A DNA stretch of 64,000 nt from Couchioplanes caeruleus (lineage in GTDB: Bacteria > Actinomycetota > Actinomycetes > Mycobacteriales > Micromonosporaceae): positions 186,001 through 250,000 of the forward strand of contig NZ_RJKL01000001.1 of the NCBI RefSeq assembly GCF_003751945.1, in the 5' to 3' direction. Below the pieces are notes generated by a model. The model had not been told where the DNA came from and ran no database searches. It saw nothing but the letters and a program-made list of their open reading frames with translations. Position numbers and translations under genes: made by a program. Below, piece after piece: positions 8,651 through 17,599 of this stretch (positions are counted from its first letter, which is position 1; each line of letters starts with the position of its first letter).

Positions 8651-10182
8651 GAGCCGGCCTCCTGAGCGCTGTGCTCCCGGGCCGTCTCACGGATCGACTG
8701 GGCCAGCAGGTGGAAGCCGCGGTGGGCGACCTGGGCGACCCGGGCCTGGGCCGGGCCCGCACCGGCCACCGCGTACACCCGCCACCGGCCGGCCGCCTCG
8801 ACCGCGGCCGCCGCCAGCTCGTCGGCACCGGCGTGCGGCAGGCACAGCACGGTACGCGCGTCCTCGCAGGTGGCCAGCCGGGTCAGCTCCTGCTCCCAGG
8901 CCACCGGCAGCTCCACCCGGCCCGTCGCCACCCGCTGCGCCACCTCCAGCAACCGCAGCCGGTGATACGCCGGCTCGCGCAGCAATCGCTCGGTCGCGTC
9001 CCGCAGCGCCTCGCAGTCGCGGCGCTCGCTCGTGTGCCCGGCGATCCGCTCCAGCCGCGACAGCGCCCACCCGGCCTTGATCGCGTCGGCGCGCCACCGC
9101 AACGACCGGTCCAGCGTGTGCCGCAGCCGGGGGAAGCCGGAGGCCAGCACGAGGCGGCGTACCAGCTCGCCCGTGCCCAACTGCGGCTGCGCGGCGAGCT
9201 GCGCCAGGGCGAAGCCGACGCCGTACAGGTCGAGCAGCCCCAGCAGCCGCTCCCGGCGCTCCGGGCCGACCGGCGCGGGCCGGCTGCGGAACAGGTCCAC
9301 CGAGGCGAGCAGCACCCGCAGCTCGTCCGCCGGCAGCGCGGCCAGCTCCTTCAGGGCGGCGCAGTCACCCGCAGTGAGCCGGCCCGCCTCCCCGGTCTCG
9401 GCGAGCAACCCCACCACCGGCACAACCTGCGACACCGTACGGGCCAGCAAGCCGGCCTGCTGCTCGGCGAGGGGACCGGCGACCGGCCACGGGTCCGCCG
9501 CCCCGCCCACCAGCGTGTCGACCTTGCCGAACACGCCCAGCGCGTTGATCGGGCTGCTCGCCAGCCGCGCCGACGCCGCCCGGAACGCCTCCAGCGCCCG
9601 CACGTCGTCGGCGCGGACCGCCTGCGTGAACACGTAGACGACCGCCTCCGCGGCGGCGATCTCCGATGCCGAATCGGCGTCGATGGCGGCGTCGAACGGC
9701 GCGGCGGTGGCGCCCAGCTCGGCCGCGGCCCGCGCCGACACCACCGTGTCGGCCGAGGCCAGGCCCGGCGTGTCCACCACGGTCAGGTCGCGCAACTTCT
9801 CACTGGTCAACGTCACATCCACGTACGCGACCCGCCCGGCGCCCATCCCGAGGCGCTGCGGGATCATGCCGTCGTCGTCGAGCGGCAGGCTCGCGCGGCT
9901 GCCGTCGCGGCCGACCACGTCGACCCGGTCGGCCGTGCCGTAGCGGAACCGGGTGACCACCCGGGTGCACTCGCCGACGGCCGTCGGGGCGACCCGGCGC
10001 CCGATCAACGCGTTGACGAGTGTCGACTTTCCGGCTTTCAACCGCCCGGCGATCGCGACCCGTAACGGCTCGGCGAGCCGGTCACGAACGTGTCGCACCT
10101 GGCCAGCGGCCTCCGGGCCCACCGTGGCAACAACCTCGTCACACAAGGTAGCCACGCGGGCGGAGAGCGGGCCCACGGTCAT
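8647..10182 (-). CDS. Dynamin-like GTPase (first gene of pair)
   Basis: A 511-residue dynamin-like GTPase, first gene of the operon. GRLKAGKST at 46-54 is the P-loop, VVDTPGLAS the G3 motif, and FGKVDT gives a G4-like KVD. The C-terminal half is helical and Arg-rich (LDRSLRWRADAIKAGW, RLEELAQR-type pattern) without an obvious membrane span, unlike its partner, so the two probably form a heteromer anchored by the longer protein. ATG 10182 is the first start after the intergenic region shared with the divergent LAL regulator. Confidence 0.9.
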   Translation of the reverse strand: MTVGPLSARVATLCDEVVATVGPEAAGQVRHVRDRLAEPLRVAIAGRLKAGKSTLVNALIGRRVAPTAVGECTRVVTRFRYGTADRVDVVGRDGSRASLPLDDDGMIPQRLGMGAGRVAYVDVTLTSEKLRDLTVVDTPGLASADTVVSARAAAELGATAAPFDAAIDADSASEIAAAEAVVYVFTQAVRADDVRALEAFRAASARLASSPINALGVFGKVDTLVGGAADPWPVAGPLAEQQAGLLARTVSQVVPVVGLLAETGEAGRLTAGDCAALKELAALPADELRVLLASVDLFRSRPAPVGPERRERLLGLLDLYGVGFALAQLAAQPQLGTGELVRRLVLASGFPRLRHTLDRSLRWRADAIKAGWALSRLERIAGHTSERRDCEALRDATERLLREPAYHRLRLLEVAQRVATGRVELPVAWEQELTRLATCEDARTVLCLPHAGADELAAAAVEAAGRWRVYAVAGAGPAQARVAQVAHRGFHLLAQSIRETAREHSAQEAGS

Positions 10183-10364
10183 GACTCGTCAGCCGAGCAC
10201 ACATTCGGCGAGAATGTGCTGACCGCGGCCGTCGACGCAGACAAGGCGAGTGACCTTCCCCTCCCGGGCAGGGCGGATCGCCTGCCGCAGCACACACTAC
10301 GGATGCGCGAACACGCGCGGATCCCGAGTTCGTGCCAACGGACGCTGCCGGGGGGCGCAGCGGG

Positions 10365-12965
10365 ATGGGGGTGTGGGTGTCACAGCAGGACCTGGCCGGT
10401 CTCGCCGCCGCCCACCTGCGCCGCCCCGGCCTCGTCGTGCTCACCGGCGTACCCGGCGCCGGCCGCAGCACCCTGCTGCGCCGCGTCGCGCAGGCCGCGG
10501 CCGGCCCGGTCCACGCCGGCGGCGGCCTGGCGATGCTCGCCGGCGTGCCCGCGCTCGCCCTGTCCCGCGCGGTCAAGGCCCGCCTGCCCGCCCACGACGT
10601 GCCGCTGCTGGCCGAGGCGGTCCGCTCCCGCGTGCGCACCGGGCTGCTCGTCCTCGACGACCTGCAGTACGCCGACCCCGCCACCCTCGCCGCCCTGCCC
10701 CACCTCGCCACCCGGATCCGGGTCGTCGCCGCCCTGCGCACCCCGCACCGCATCCCCGAGGCGACGGTGGCCGCGCTGCGCGGCGCCGCCACGGCCTGGC
10801 TCGACATCGCCCCGCTGGACCCGCCCGCCGCCGCCGACCTGGTCCGGCGCACCGCGGGACACCTCGACGGGGCCGCCGTGGCCGCGGTCGTCGCCCGCGC
10901 CGGCGGCAACCCCCTGGCGATCACCGCCCTCGCCCGCGCGGCCGGCGCCGGCCGCGGCACCCCGGACACCGACATCGACCAGGTCGCGTACGCGATCGCC
11001 ACGGCCCTGGCCGACCTGCCCCGCGCCGCCCGCACCGCGCTGGCCGCCCTCGGCCTGCTCGGACGCCCCGCCCCGCCGGCACTGCTCGGCGCCGGCGCGC
11101 AGGCGCTGCACGAGGCCGGGCTCGTCCACGACACCGGCGACGGCATCGTGGCGGTGTCGGCGTACGTCGCCGAGATCGCCGCCGGCCTGCTCGACGCCGA
11201 CGCCCGCACCGAGCTGCACCGCGCCCTGGCCACCGCCGTACCCGACGCGGAAGCGGCCCGGCATCTCGCCGCCGCCGGAGACCATCCGCAGGCCTACCGC
11301 AAGGCCCTCGCCGCCGCCGACCACACCACCGGCGGCGACCGCGCCGACCTGCTTCTGTTCGCCTGCGCCTGCCCCGGTGTCACCGTCACCGCCCGGGTCC
11401 GCGTCGCCGCGGCCGACGCGCTGCTCGCCGCCGGACGCCCGCACGCCGCGGCCGCCGTGCTGGCCACCCCGGGCCCGCTCGGCGTCGAGGCCGACGTCCT
11501 GCGCGGCGAGGCGCTCCTGCAGGCGGGCGACCCCGTCGCGGCCCGGGCGGCCGTCGCCCCCGTACCCGACGCGGCCGCCGCCACCGTCGTCGCGGCCCGC
11601 GACCGGGTCCTGCTCCTTGCGGACCTGGCCTGCGATCCGGTGACCGCCGCCGACACCGCGGAGAAGATCATCGCCCGCCACCCGACGCCACCACCCGGCG
11701 TGGCGGCGGCCCTGGCCGCGGTCCGCGCCGCCCACCGCACGCCCGGCTGGGAACGGGAACTGGCCGCGGCGGCGTCGGCCGCGACCGACCCGCTCACCGC
11801 CCGGTGGAGCGCCTGGCTGCTGGTCGGCCATCTGATCGCCGACGGGCGCCTCGCCGACGCGGCCCGCTCGGCCCGGTCGGCGGCCGCGGCCTGCGGGGCC
11901 GCGCTGGCGTACAGCTGGCAGACCCGCTTCCTGGCCGTCGCGGGATGGGCCGAGGTCCTGCAGGGCCACACCCTCCCGCCCTCCGCTGCCGACCTTGTCG
12001 CGACGGCCCCGACGTCGGTGGCGGACGACGTCGTCCGCAAGGGCGCGGACCTCGCCGACCGGGCACTGCCACCCGACGCCCGGGCCTACGCCCTCGCGGC
12101 GACCGCGCTGGTCGAGGCCGACACCGGGCTCCTCGCCGCCGCCCGGGCCCGGCTCGCCACCCCGCAGGAGCATCCCGCCACCGCCTGGGTGGCCCGGGAG
12201 GCCGCCTGGCTCGACGGGCAACCGGAACGGGCGGCGGCACCCGCCGAGGCCTGCACCGCGGGACTGCTCACCGGCCTGCAGCACATCACCTCCCGCTGGG
12301 CCGCGTACGACACGGGCGGCCGGTCTCGAACCCCCGCCGGAGACGCCGCACCCGCCATCCCGGCCGGACTGCCCGACGCCGCCCGCCGCACCCTGACCGC
12401 CTGGGCCACCGGCACCGGATTCACGGCCGCCGCCCAGGCGTGGGCCGGGACCGCCCGGCGCGAACAGATCCGCTGCCTGCTCGCCGCCGGCCTGCAGGAA
12501 GCCGACCCGGACCGCGCGGTCGCCGCCCTGCTCGAGGCCGAACACCTCGCCGACGAGGCGGGCCTGGTCGTCCTCGCCGGCCGCGCCCGCCGCGGCCTAC
12601 GCCGCCACCGCGTGCACCGCGACACCCGCAGCCCCCGTTCCGGCACCAACCTCACCCGCCGGGAGCTGGACGTGCTGCACCTCGTGGCGGCCGGCGAACC
12701 GACCCGGCGCATCGCGGGCCAGCTCGGCATCGCGGCCGAGACGGTCGACACCCACATCCGCGCGGGGATGCGCAAGCTGGGGGCCCGCACGCGTACGGAA
12801 GCGGCAGCACTGGCACTGACCCAGCTCGAATCCGGCCGCTTTCACCCCCCGCCCGCCGGGCGCGACCATCCCGGCTCGCCCGACCGTTCCCCGCCGCCTG
12901 AACGCGGTGCTCCGCGTGACCGATCCGATCGATCCGATCGATCCGACCGTGAGGATGGCCGGTGA
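10365..12965 (+). CDS. LAL-type LuxR regulator with AAA ATPase domain
   Basis: An approximately 866-residue large ATP-binding LuxR regulator. Walker A is GVPGAGRST at 28-36 with Arg in place of the catalytic Lys; Walker B is LLVLDDLQYADPAT. An Ala-rich helical (TPR-like) middle follows and a LuxR helix-turn-helix ends the protein (LTRRELDVLHLVAAGE, AETVDTHIRAGMRKLGARTR). After the HTH is an unusual tail of about 40 residues with RSDRSDRSD encoded by a 9-base tandem repeat. Start could be GTG 10332, ATG 10365 or GTG 10371; 10365 is chosen as the first ATG. It is divergent from the dynamin operon and overlaps the next gene by four bases. Confidence 0.88.
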   Translation: MGVWVSQQDLAGLAAAHLRRPGLVVLTGVPGAGRSTLLRRVAQAAAGPVHAGGGLAMLAGVPALALSRAVKARLPAHDVPLLAEAVRSRVRTGLLVLDDLQYADPATLAALPHLATRIRVVAALRTPHRIPEATVAALRGAATAWLDIAPLDPPAAADLVRRTAGHLDGAAVAAVVARAGGNPLAITALARAAGAGRGTPDTDIDQVAYAIATALADLPRAARTALAALGLLGRPAPPALLGAGAQALHEAGLVHDTGDGIVAVSAYVAEIAAGLLDADARTELHRALATAVPDAEAARHLAAAGDHPQAYRKALAAADHTTGGDRADLLLFACACPGVTVTARVRVAAADALLAAGRPHAAAAVLATPGPLGVEADVLRGEALLQAGDPVAARAAVAPVPDAAAATVVAARDRVLLLADLACDPVTAADTAEKIIARHPTPPPGVAAALAAVRAAHRTPGWERELAAAASAATDPLTARWSAWLLVGHLIADGRLADAARSARSAAAACGAALAYSWQTRFLAVAGWAEVLQGHTLPPSAADLVATAPTSVADDVVRKGADLADRALPPDARAYALAATALVEADTGLLAAARARLATPQEHPATAWVAREAAWLDGQPERAAAPAEACTAGLLTGLQHITSRWAAYDTGGRSRTPAGDAAPAIPAGLPDAARRTLTAWATGTGFTAAAQAWAGTARREQIRCLLAAGLQEADPDRAVAALLEAEHLADEAGLVVLAGRARRGLRRHRVHRDTRSPRSGTNLTRRELDVLHLVAAGEPTRRIAGQLGIAAETVDTHIRAGMRKLGARTRTEAAALALTQLESGRFHPPPAGRDHPGSPDRSPPPERGAPRDRSDRSDRSDREDGR
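12921..12947. repeat. 9-base tandem repeat, three copies
   Basis: CGATCCGAT is repeated about 2.9 times in the 3' end of the LAL gene. Because the unit is nine bases it stays in frame and encodes repeating Arg-Ser-Asp. Copy-number slippage would change tail length without a frameshift. Confidence 0.85.
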
Positions 12966-13510
12966 GCCGACAACCTGACGCCCTCCGCCACGTCGTCGCC
13001 TCCAGCGCCGACGCCGACACCGTGGTGCGCCGCCTCCTGCGCGACGGCTGGACCGTCCGCGAGGGATACGCCCTGCCCAGCTCCACCTGGGACGTCACCC
13101 TCGAACGTCTCGTGCTGTACGGGCGCATCGGCGACCGGGACACCCTCAAGCTCGCCGTCCTGGCCGCGGCGCGCGGCGCCGGCATCGTCGCCGTCTGCGA
13201 CGCCGACAGCGCCCTGGGCCGCGCGCTGATCGACGACCTGAGCCGCCTCGGCCCGGTCCAGCTCGGTCCCGGCAACCAGACGGCGTCCCCCGCGGACGCC
13301 GGCGACGCCCTGGCCGAGCTCATCCCCGAACAGCGCGCCCTGCTCGACCGTCTCGCCGCCGGCGACACCATCGCGGCGGCGGCGGCAGCGGAGTTCCTGT
13401 CCCTGCGTACGGCGAACCGCCGCATCGCCGAAGCCCGCGCCCTGTTCGGCGTCCGCACCACCCGAGAGGCCGTCCTGGCGTACCTGCGCCAGCGCCGCGC
13501 GGCCGACTGA
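12962..13510 (+). CDS. Small protein with C-terminal LuxR-like HTH
   Basis: A 182-residue protein starting with GTG that overlaps the LAL stop (GTGA), hence coupled to it. Residues 1-105 have alternating strands and helices (VVASSADADTVVRRLLRDGW, GIVAVCDADSALGRALIDDL) that could be a degenerate receiver-like domain, but no phosphorylatable Asp pattern is convincing. Residues 118-182 (LIPEQRALLDRLAAGDTIAAAAAAEFL and RALFGVRTTREAVLAYLR) line up with a LuxR helix-turn-helix. It is probably a DNA-binding partner of the LAL protein. Confidence 0.8.
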   Translation: MSRQPDALRHVVASSADADTVVRRLLRDGWTVREGYALPSSTWDVTLERLVLYGRIGDRDTLKLAVLAAARGAGIVAVCDADSALGRALIDDLSRLGPVQLGPGNQTASPADAGDALAELIPEQRALLDRLAAGDTIAAAAAAEFLSLRTANRRIAEARALFGVRTTREAVLAYLRQRRAAD

Positions 13511-13557
13511 AAGCCGCCCGTACGGCAGGGCCACCCCTGTCGATAAGATCCGCATCG

Positions 13558-13602
13558 ATGAAGGTGCTGATCTCCGCCGACCCGGAAGGGATCTCGGGGG
13601 TC
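13558..13602 (+). pseudogene. 5' fossil of an M55 D-aminopeptidase (DppA-like) gene
   Basis: An ATG opens a frame reading MKVLISADPEGISGV, which closely matches the start of M55 D-aminopeptidases (B. subtilis DppA begins MKLYMSVDMEGISGL, with the metal-binding Asp-x-Glu). After these 15 residues the similarity stops and the frame continues into unrelated sequence. The Asp-Pro-Glu keeps Asp and Glu of the metal site. This is a short remnant rather than a working gene; the assignment rests on 15 residues recalled from the family. Confidence 0.5.
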
Positions 13603-13782
13603 GATCGTGACGGAAAGTACTGGGGGAGGCAATGTTCCCCCGTGCCATCACTGGATAGGGCGCTGTCCGTCCGCGCTGCGCGCGAGTACCGTGGCCGCTC
13701 ACGATGCTGTCAGTCCCGTGCCGGCAGCATCGTCCTCTGCGCGGAGGATGCCGTGCGGGTCGGCGCAGGTACCGTAAGCGCC

Positions 13783-14112
13783 ATGAACCTGGAGGAGCTG
13801 GCCCGGCGGGTCGCCGCGCTGGAGGAAGAGGTCGGTGTGCTGCGCCAGGAGGCGGCCGCGGCCCGCGCTCTCGCGGCCGGCGCCGACCGTGACGTCGCGG
13901 ATTACCGGGCCGAGCTGCGCGGGCACACCCGTGTGCTGTCCGCGTTGCGGGAGACCCAGCTCGACCAGGGACAGGCGATCACCGGACTTGGTGAGAAGGT
14001 CGATCAGCTGACCGCGACGGTCGGGCATCTACGCGACCAGCACGGCGCGAGCCTGACCGAGATCGTGGGACTGCTCGGCCAGCTGATCGACCGCGAGGGC
14101 GGACAACAGTAG
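13783..14112 (+). CDS. Small coiled-coil protein, unknown function
   Basis: A 109-residue, Glu/Leu/Ala-rich protein. MNLEELARRVAALEEEVGVL and LGEKVDQLTATVGHLRDQ show clear heptads, so a parallel coiled coil is likely over most of its length. It has no Cys, membrane segment or signal peptide. Similar short coiled-coil proteins (TATA-type heptads) are scattered in actinomycete genomes without assigned role. A longer in-frame start at 13558 would fuse it to the M55-like fossil; the ATG at 13783 is preferred because the coiled coil starts there. Confidence 0.7.
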   Translation: MNLEELARRVAALEEEVGVLRQEAAAARALAAGADRDVADYRAELRGHTRVLSALRETQLDQGQAITGLGEKVDQLTATVGHLRDQHGASLTEIVGLLGQLIDREGGQQ

Positions 14113-14153
14113 CCCCCGCCCGTAGGCCCTGGCGGCCGCCGCGCCATGGGGCC

Positions 14154-14399
14154 GGCCGGGCGGCGAGTTGGCAAGAACAATCGGTGACCATGACGTCCTA
14201 CGAACCGGACGACGGCTTCCGCGCCGCACTCACGCAGCATGTCGTAGGCGATACGCCGCAAGATGGCCACCACCCGAGCCACGTCGGCCACGACGTTGTA
14301 CCGCCGGGGCCAGTCCGACTCGGGACGCAGGTTGACCACCGATGGGTAGGGTTCCCGGTCCCGGTGTTCCAGCCAGTCCCGAACGCACCCGCCACCGCC
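14154..14399 (-). pseudogene. Possible protein fragment, unidentified
   Basis: On the minus strand a frame open from a TGA at 14400-14402 reads RDWLEHRDREPYPSVVNLRP, then WPRRYNVVADVARVVAILRR and AYDMLRECGAEAVVRFV before becoming Pro/Arg-rich. The amphipathic pattern looks like genuine protein, but there is no start codon with a ribosome site and I do not recognise a family. It sits between two other remnants, so a truncated gene is the best reading. Confidence 0.3.
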
Positions 14400-14401
14400 T
14401 C

Positions 14402-14668
14402 ACCCAACTACTCGCCACCTCCGCGGCGCACTGGCTGAGCGACTCGCCGGCGTCGATGCCGACGGGCGACGCGACGCACTGGGGAGGCCGGGCACTCGCG
14501 TTGGCCCGCCGGATCGGCGACCTCGAAACCGAGATGCACGCGCTCGTCAACGTCGGATCCTGCCGACTGCAACAAGGCGATCGGGCCGGCGCATCCCAGA
14601 TGGAACAGGCCCACGCCGCCGCCGGCGCCGCCAACAAGATCAAAGATCTGTGGTGCTGGGCCAGCTAG
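14402..14668 (+). pseudogene. Fossil of a LAL regulator, TPR-like segment
   Basis: The frame ending at a TAG (14666-14668) reads GGRALALARRIGDLETEMHA, LVNVGSCRLQQGDRAG and SQMEQAHAAA, the pattern of the TPR-like central region of LuxR/LAL regulators (ALELARRLGD...HALVNLGT...GD...LE.A). No ATPase domain precedes it and no HTH follows, so it is an isolated internal piece. The relation to the intact LAL gene at 10.4 kb is untested. Confidence 0.5.
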
Positions 14669-14741
14669 ACAAGCGTGGGGCCGTGTAGGCGGCGGACCCT
14701 TCGCGGCAGGCCACCTGCACCTGCGGGCTGGTCGTGCGAGG

Positions 14742-15401
14742 TCAGGCTATGCCCGCCTCCTTGGCAAGGATCGCGGCCTGCACCCGGGAGGTGCAGCTGA
14801 GCTTGGCCAGGACCCGGGATACGTGCGTCTTCGCGGTTGCCTCGGTGATCGCGAAGGTCGCCGCCAGGTCCGCGTTGGACAGGCCGCGGCCCAGCGCTGC
14901 CAGCACGTCCCGTTCGCGGGCGGTCAGGCTGTCGAGTGACGGATGCGGGCGTGGCGGCGCCGGCGTCGGCTCGGCGGCGGCGAAGACGACGAGCAGTCGG
15001 CGGGTCACCTCCGGCGCGAGGACGCCGTCGCCGACTGCGACCCGGCGCACGGCGTCCACCAGGGCGGCCGGTTCCACCGATTTCAGCAGGAAGCCCGCCG
15101 CGCCTGCGCGTAGCGCATCGAAGAGATATTCGTCGATGTCGAACGTCGTAAGGATCAGTACGTCGGCCGCGCCGGTCGCGGTGATTGCGCGGGTCGCGGT
15201 GATGCCGTCGGTGCCGGGCATGCGGATGTCCATGAGCACCACGTCCGGGCGCAGCGCGGCGGCCTGGCGGATCGCGATCGCGCCGTCGGCGGCCTCGCCT
15301 ACCACGGCGATGTCGGCGGCCTGTTCCAGCATCAGGCGCAGCCCGGCGCGGATTGCGGCGTGGTCGTCGGCGAGCAGGACGCGGATCTGGGGTTGCGTCA
15401 C
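14742..15401 (-). CDS. NarL/LuxR-type response regulator
   Basis: A 219-residue two-component regulator. The receiver domain begins IRVLLADDHAAIRAGL (acidic pair), with phospho-acceptor Asp in VVLMDIRMPG and the Lys switch in FLLKS. A LuxR helix-turn-helix follows (LTARERDVLAALGRGLSNAD, TEATAKTHVSRVLAKL). The GTG start at 15401 overlaps the stop of the upstream sensor kinase gene (GTGA), so the pair is a cognate two-component system. Confidence 0.96.
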   Translation of the reverse strand: MTQPQIRVLLADDHAAIRAGLRLMLEQAADIAVVGEAADGAIAIRQAAALRPDVVLMDIRMPGTDGITATRAITATGAADVLILTTFDIDEYLFDALRAGAAGFLLKSVEPAALVDAVRRVAVGDGVLAPEVTRRLLVVFAAAEPTPAPPRPHPSLDSLTARERDVLAALGRGLSNADLAATFAITEATAKTHVSRVLAKLSCTSRVQAAILAKEAGIA

Positions 15402-16594
15402 GGGCGTTCCCGGGGATGCAGGGGCAGCGTCGCGTGGACCCGCCAGCGGTCGCCGTCCCGGCTCGCCATCAGTTCGCCGCCCAGCAGCGTGGCCCGCTCG
15501 CGCATTGATGTCAGGCCCGTGCCCGCGCTCAGCGCGTGATGGCCGAGATCGTCCGAGCGGGTCAGGGTGTTGACAACCGTCACCGTCACCCGGTCGCCGG
15601 CCTCGCGTACGTCGAGGCGTACCTCCGAGGCCGGCGCGTGTTTGCGCGCGTTGATCAATGCCTCCCGGACGATCCGATAGGCGGCGTGCGCCACCAGCAC
15701 CGGAATCCGCGGAATCTCCCGGGTGTGCACGTCGACCCGCAACCCGCTGGCCACGGCCGCCTCGACGAGGTCGGGCACCCGGTCCAGGCCGCCGGGCATC
15801 GTGGGGTCCTTCTCTGTGGCGTCCTCGGCCCGCAACAGCAGGATCATCGACCGCATCTCCTCCAGGGCGGCCAGGCTGCTGGTGCGGGCCTCGCGCAGCG
15901 CCGCCCGGTCGCGTTCGGTCTCGGGCGGCAGCGCCAGGACGGCGCCGGAGTGGATCGCAGTCGTGGACAGGTGGGCGCCGATGACGTCGTGCAGGTCTCG
16001 TGCCATCGCCGCGCGCTCGGCGAGGACGGCCTCGTGCGCCGTCCGCTCGGCGGTGAGCGCGCCCAGCGAACGCTGCTGGCGCATGTTCGCCGCCCACCAC
16101 AGCGGCACGAACAGCAACGTGGTCAGCTGCAGGCTGATGAACACGGCGATGCGGAACTGGCCCGCGGCGAGGCCACCCACGACGCTTGCCGTGCCGATGG
16201 CGACGAACACCGCGGTCGTCACCGCAGCCCGAGCGCGGGCGGAGGCGAACAGGCCGACCGACAGCAGCAGGTCGAACATGACCAGAACGAGAGCGATGCT
16301 GCCGCCGAGCGCCACGTCCGCGCCGGCCGCGACGGTGGCAGCGCCGAGCGCGAGCATCGGGTGTCGGCGCTTGCCGAGCATGGCCAGGCAGCCGGCGGTC
16401 AGAAAGACGGTGTGCCACCAGCCCGGAACGCCGGCGAGGCTACCGGCCTGGGTCGAGGACCAGACATCGATCAGGCCGACGAGGTTGAACGCCAGGCCGA
16501 CGGCGAACGTGCCGGCCGCGGTCATCACGTCCTGGAACCGGGTGCTGCTCCGCCAGTGCCCGACGAGCCGGTGTCGCACCTGTGCCGTTCCCAC
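15398..16594 (-). CDS. NarL-type sensor histidine kinase
   Basis: A 398-residue membrane sensor kinase with about five hydrophobic spans in residues 20-165, a HisKA_3 dimerisation domain with the phospho-acceptor His in ARDLHDVIGAHLS, and an ATPase domain (VREALINARKHAP N-box; GTGLTSMRERATLLGGEL G-box). There is no sizeable extracellular loop, as in DesK-like kinases that sense the membrane itself. It is translated just ahead of its response regulator. It is divergent from the GAP-family gene at 16712, a possible target. Confidence 0.95.
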   Translation of the reverse strand: MGTAQVRHRLVGHWRSSTRFQDVMTAAGTFAVGLAFNLVGLIDVWSSTQAGSLAGVPGWWHTVFLTAGCLAMLGKRRHPMLALGAATVAAGADVALGGSIALVLVMFDLLLSVGLFASARARAAVTTAVFVAIGTASVVGGLAAGQFRIAVFISLQLTTLLFVPLWWAANMRQQRSLGALTAERTAHEAVLAERAAMARDLHDVIGAHLSTTAIHSGAVLALPPETERDRAALREARTSSLAALEEMRSMILLLRAEDATEKDPTMPGGLDRVPDLVEAAVASGLRVDVHTREIPRIPVLVAHAAYRIVREALINARKHAPASEVRLDVREAGDRVTVTVVNTLTRSDDLGHHALSAGTGLTSMRERATLLGGELMASRDGDRWRVHATLPLHPRERP

Positions 16595-16711
16595 GGGCCT
16601 ATCCCATCATGGGCCGCACCGAACGGCGTCCGTCGAAGGTTGTACGCGCCCGGAGACCGGACATCCTTCGGCCGACGCGACGCTCGGCCGACGCGCCGCA
16701 GAGTCTGCGGT

Positions 16712-17407
16712 ATGGAATTCGCGCTCTTGGGTTCGCTGGCGGTCCTTGCACTGATCGACTCCACCAGCTTCGGGACCTTGCTGATCCCTGCCTGGCTGCT
16801 GATGCATCCCGGCCGGGTCCGGGCCGCGCGCATGCTGGTCTTCCTCGGCACGGTCGCCGCCTTCTACTTCGCGGTCGGGGTGGCCGTCGCGCTGGGCGCG
16901 GACGCTTTCCTGCCGCAGATCAGCCGCCTGCTCGACACCCGGCCGGTGCTGTGGGCGCAACTCGTCGTCGGGGTCGCACTGTTCTTCTGGAGCTTCCGAC
17001 TGGAGCGCAAGAACAAGACGACGGCCGGCAGCGGCCGGCTGCTCAGTTGGCGGGATCGCGCCCTGGCGGACGGCGGCGGCGTCGCGGCCCTCGCCGGGCT
17101 GGCGCTCACGGCGGGCGCCGCCGAGGTGACGACTATGCTGCCCTACCTCGCCGCGATCGGGATGGTCACCACGGCGGCGCTGCCCGCAGCGCACATCGCG
17201 CTGGTGATGGCCGGCTACTGCCTGGTGATGATCATCCCGGCGTTGGTGCTGCTGGTCGCTCGCTTGGCCGCCGGGCAGCACGTCATCCCGCTGCTGACCC
17301 GGCTGAGTGACTGGATGGTCCGCAGCAACGCCGTGGCGTGGATCGTAGGCATAGTCGGATTCCTGCTCGCCCGGGACGCCGCTTTCCGCCTGGACCTCTT
17401 CTCCTGA
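16712..17407 (+). CDS. GAP/Sap-family membrane protein
   Basis: A 231-residue membrane protein with six hydrophobic spans in two groups of three, starting MEFALLGSLAVLALIDSTSF. The LALIDSTSFGTLLIPAWLL motif is typical of the GAP (sulfolipid-1-addressing protein) family, LysE-superfamily-like transporters linked in mycobacteria to glycopeptidolipid or sulfolipid export. The intracellular loop is basic (RLERKNKTT). It is divergent from the two-component operon across 117 bases; regulation by that system is plausible but unproved. Confidence 0.85.
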   Translation: MEFALLGSLAVLALIDSTSFGTLLIPAWLLMHPGRVRAARMLVFLGTVAAFYFAVGVAVALGADAFLPQISRLLDTRPVLWAQLVVGVALFFWSFRLERKNKTTAGSGRLLSWRDRALADGGGVAALAGLALTAGAAEVTTMLPYLAAIGMVTTAALPAAHIALVMAGYCLVMIIPALVLLVARLAAGQHVIPLLTRLSDWMVRSNAVAWIVGIVGFLLARDAAFRLDLFS

Positions 17408-17599
17408 ATCAGGATCAGGTCAGGAGCGGTTCGTCGACCGGCACAGGATGTCCGAGATGTGGATCGTTAGGGTCAGAGTCGGCGTTCTCGATGGCTGCGG
17501 GGGCGGCGTCAGGTTGCGGCGGTGGTCCTCACGACGGTGTGGCGCGCCGGCGCGCACTTCCTGACCAGCCCCGATGACTGGCCCGACCTGCTGCCCGTC

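Noticed and set aside
10250..12901. A very long plus-strand frame rich in Arg, Pro and Gly overlapping the LAL gene
   Set aside because: It is an out-of-frame reading of the LAL gene: composition is Arg/Pro/Gly only, with no motif, whereas the overlapping frame has Walker and LuxR signatures.
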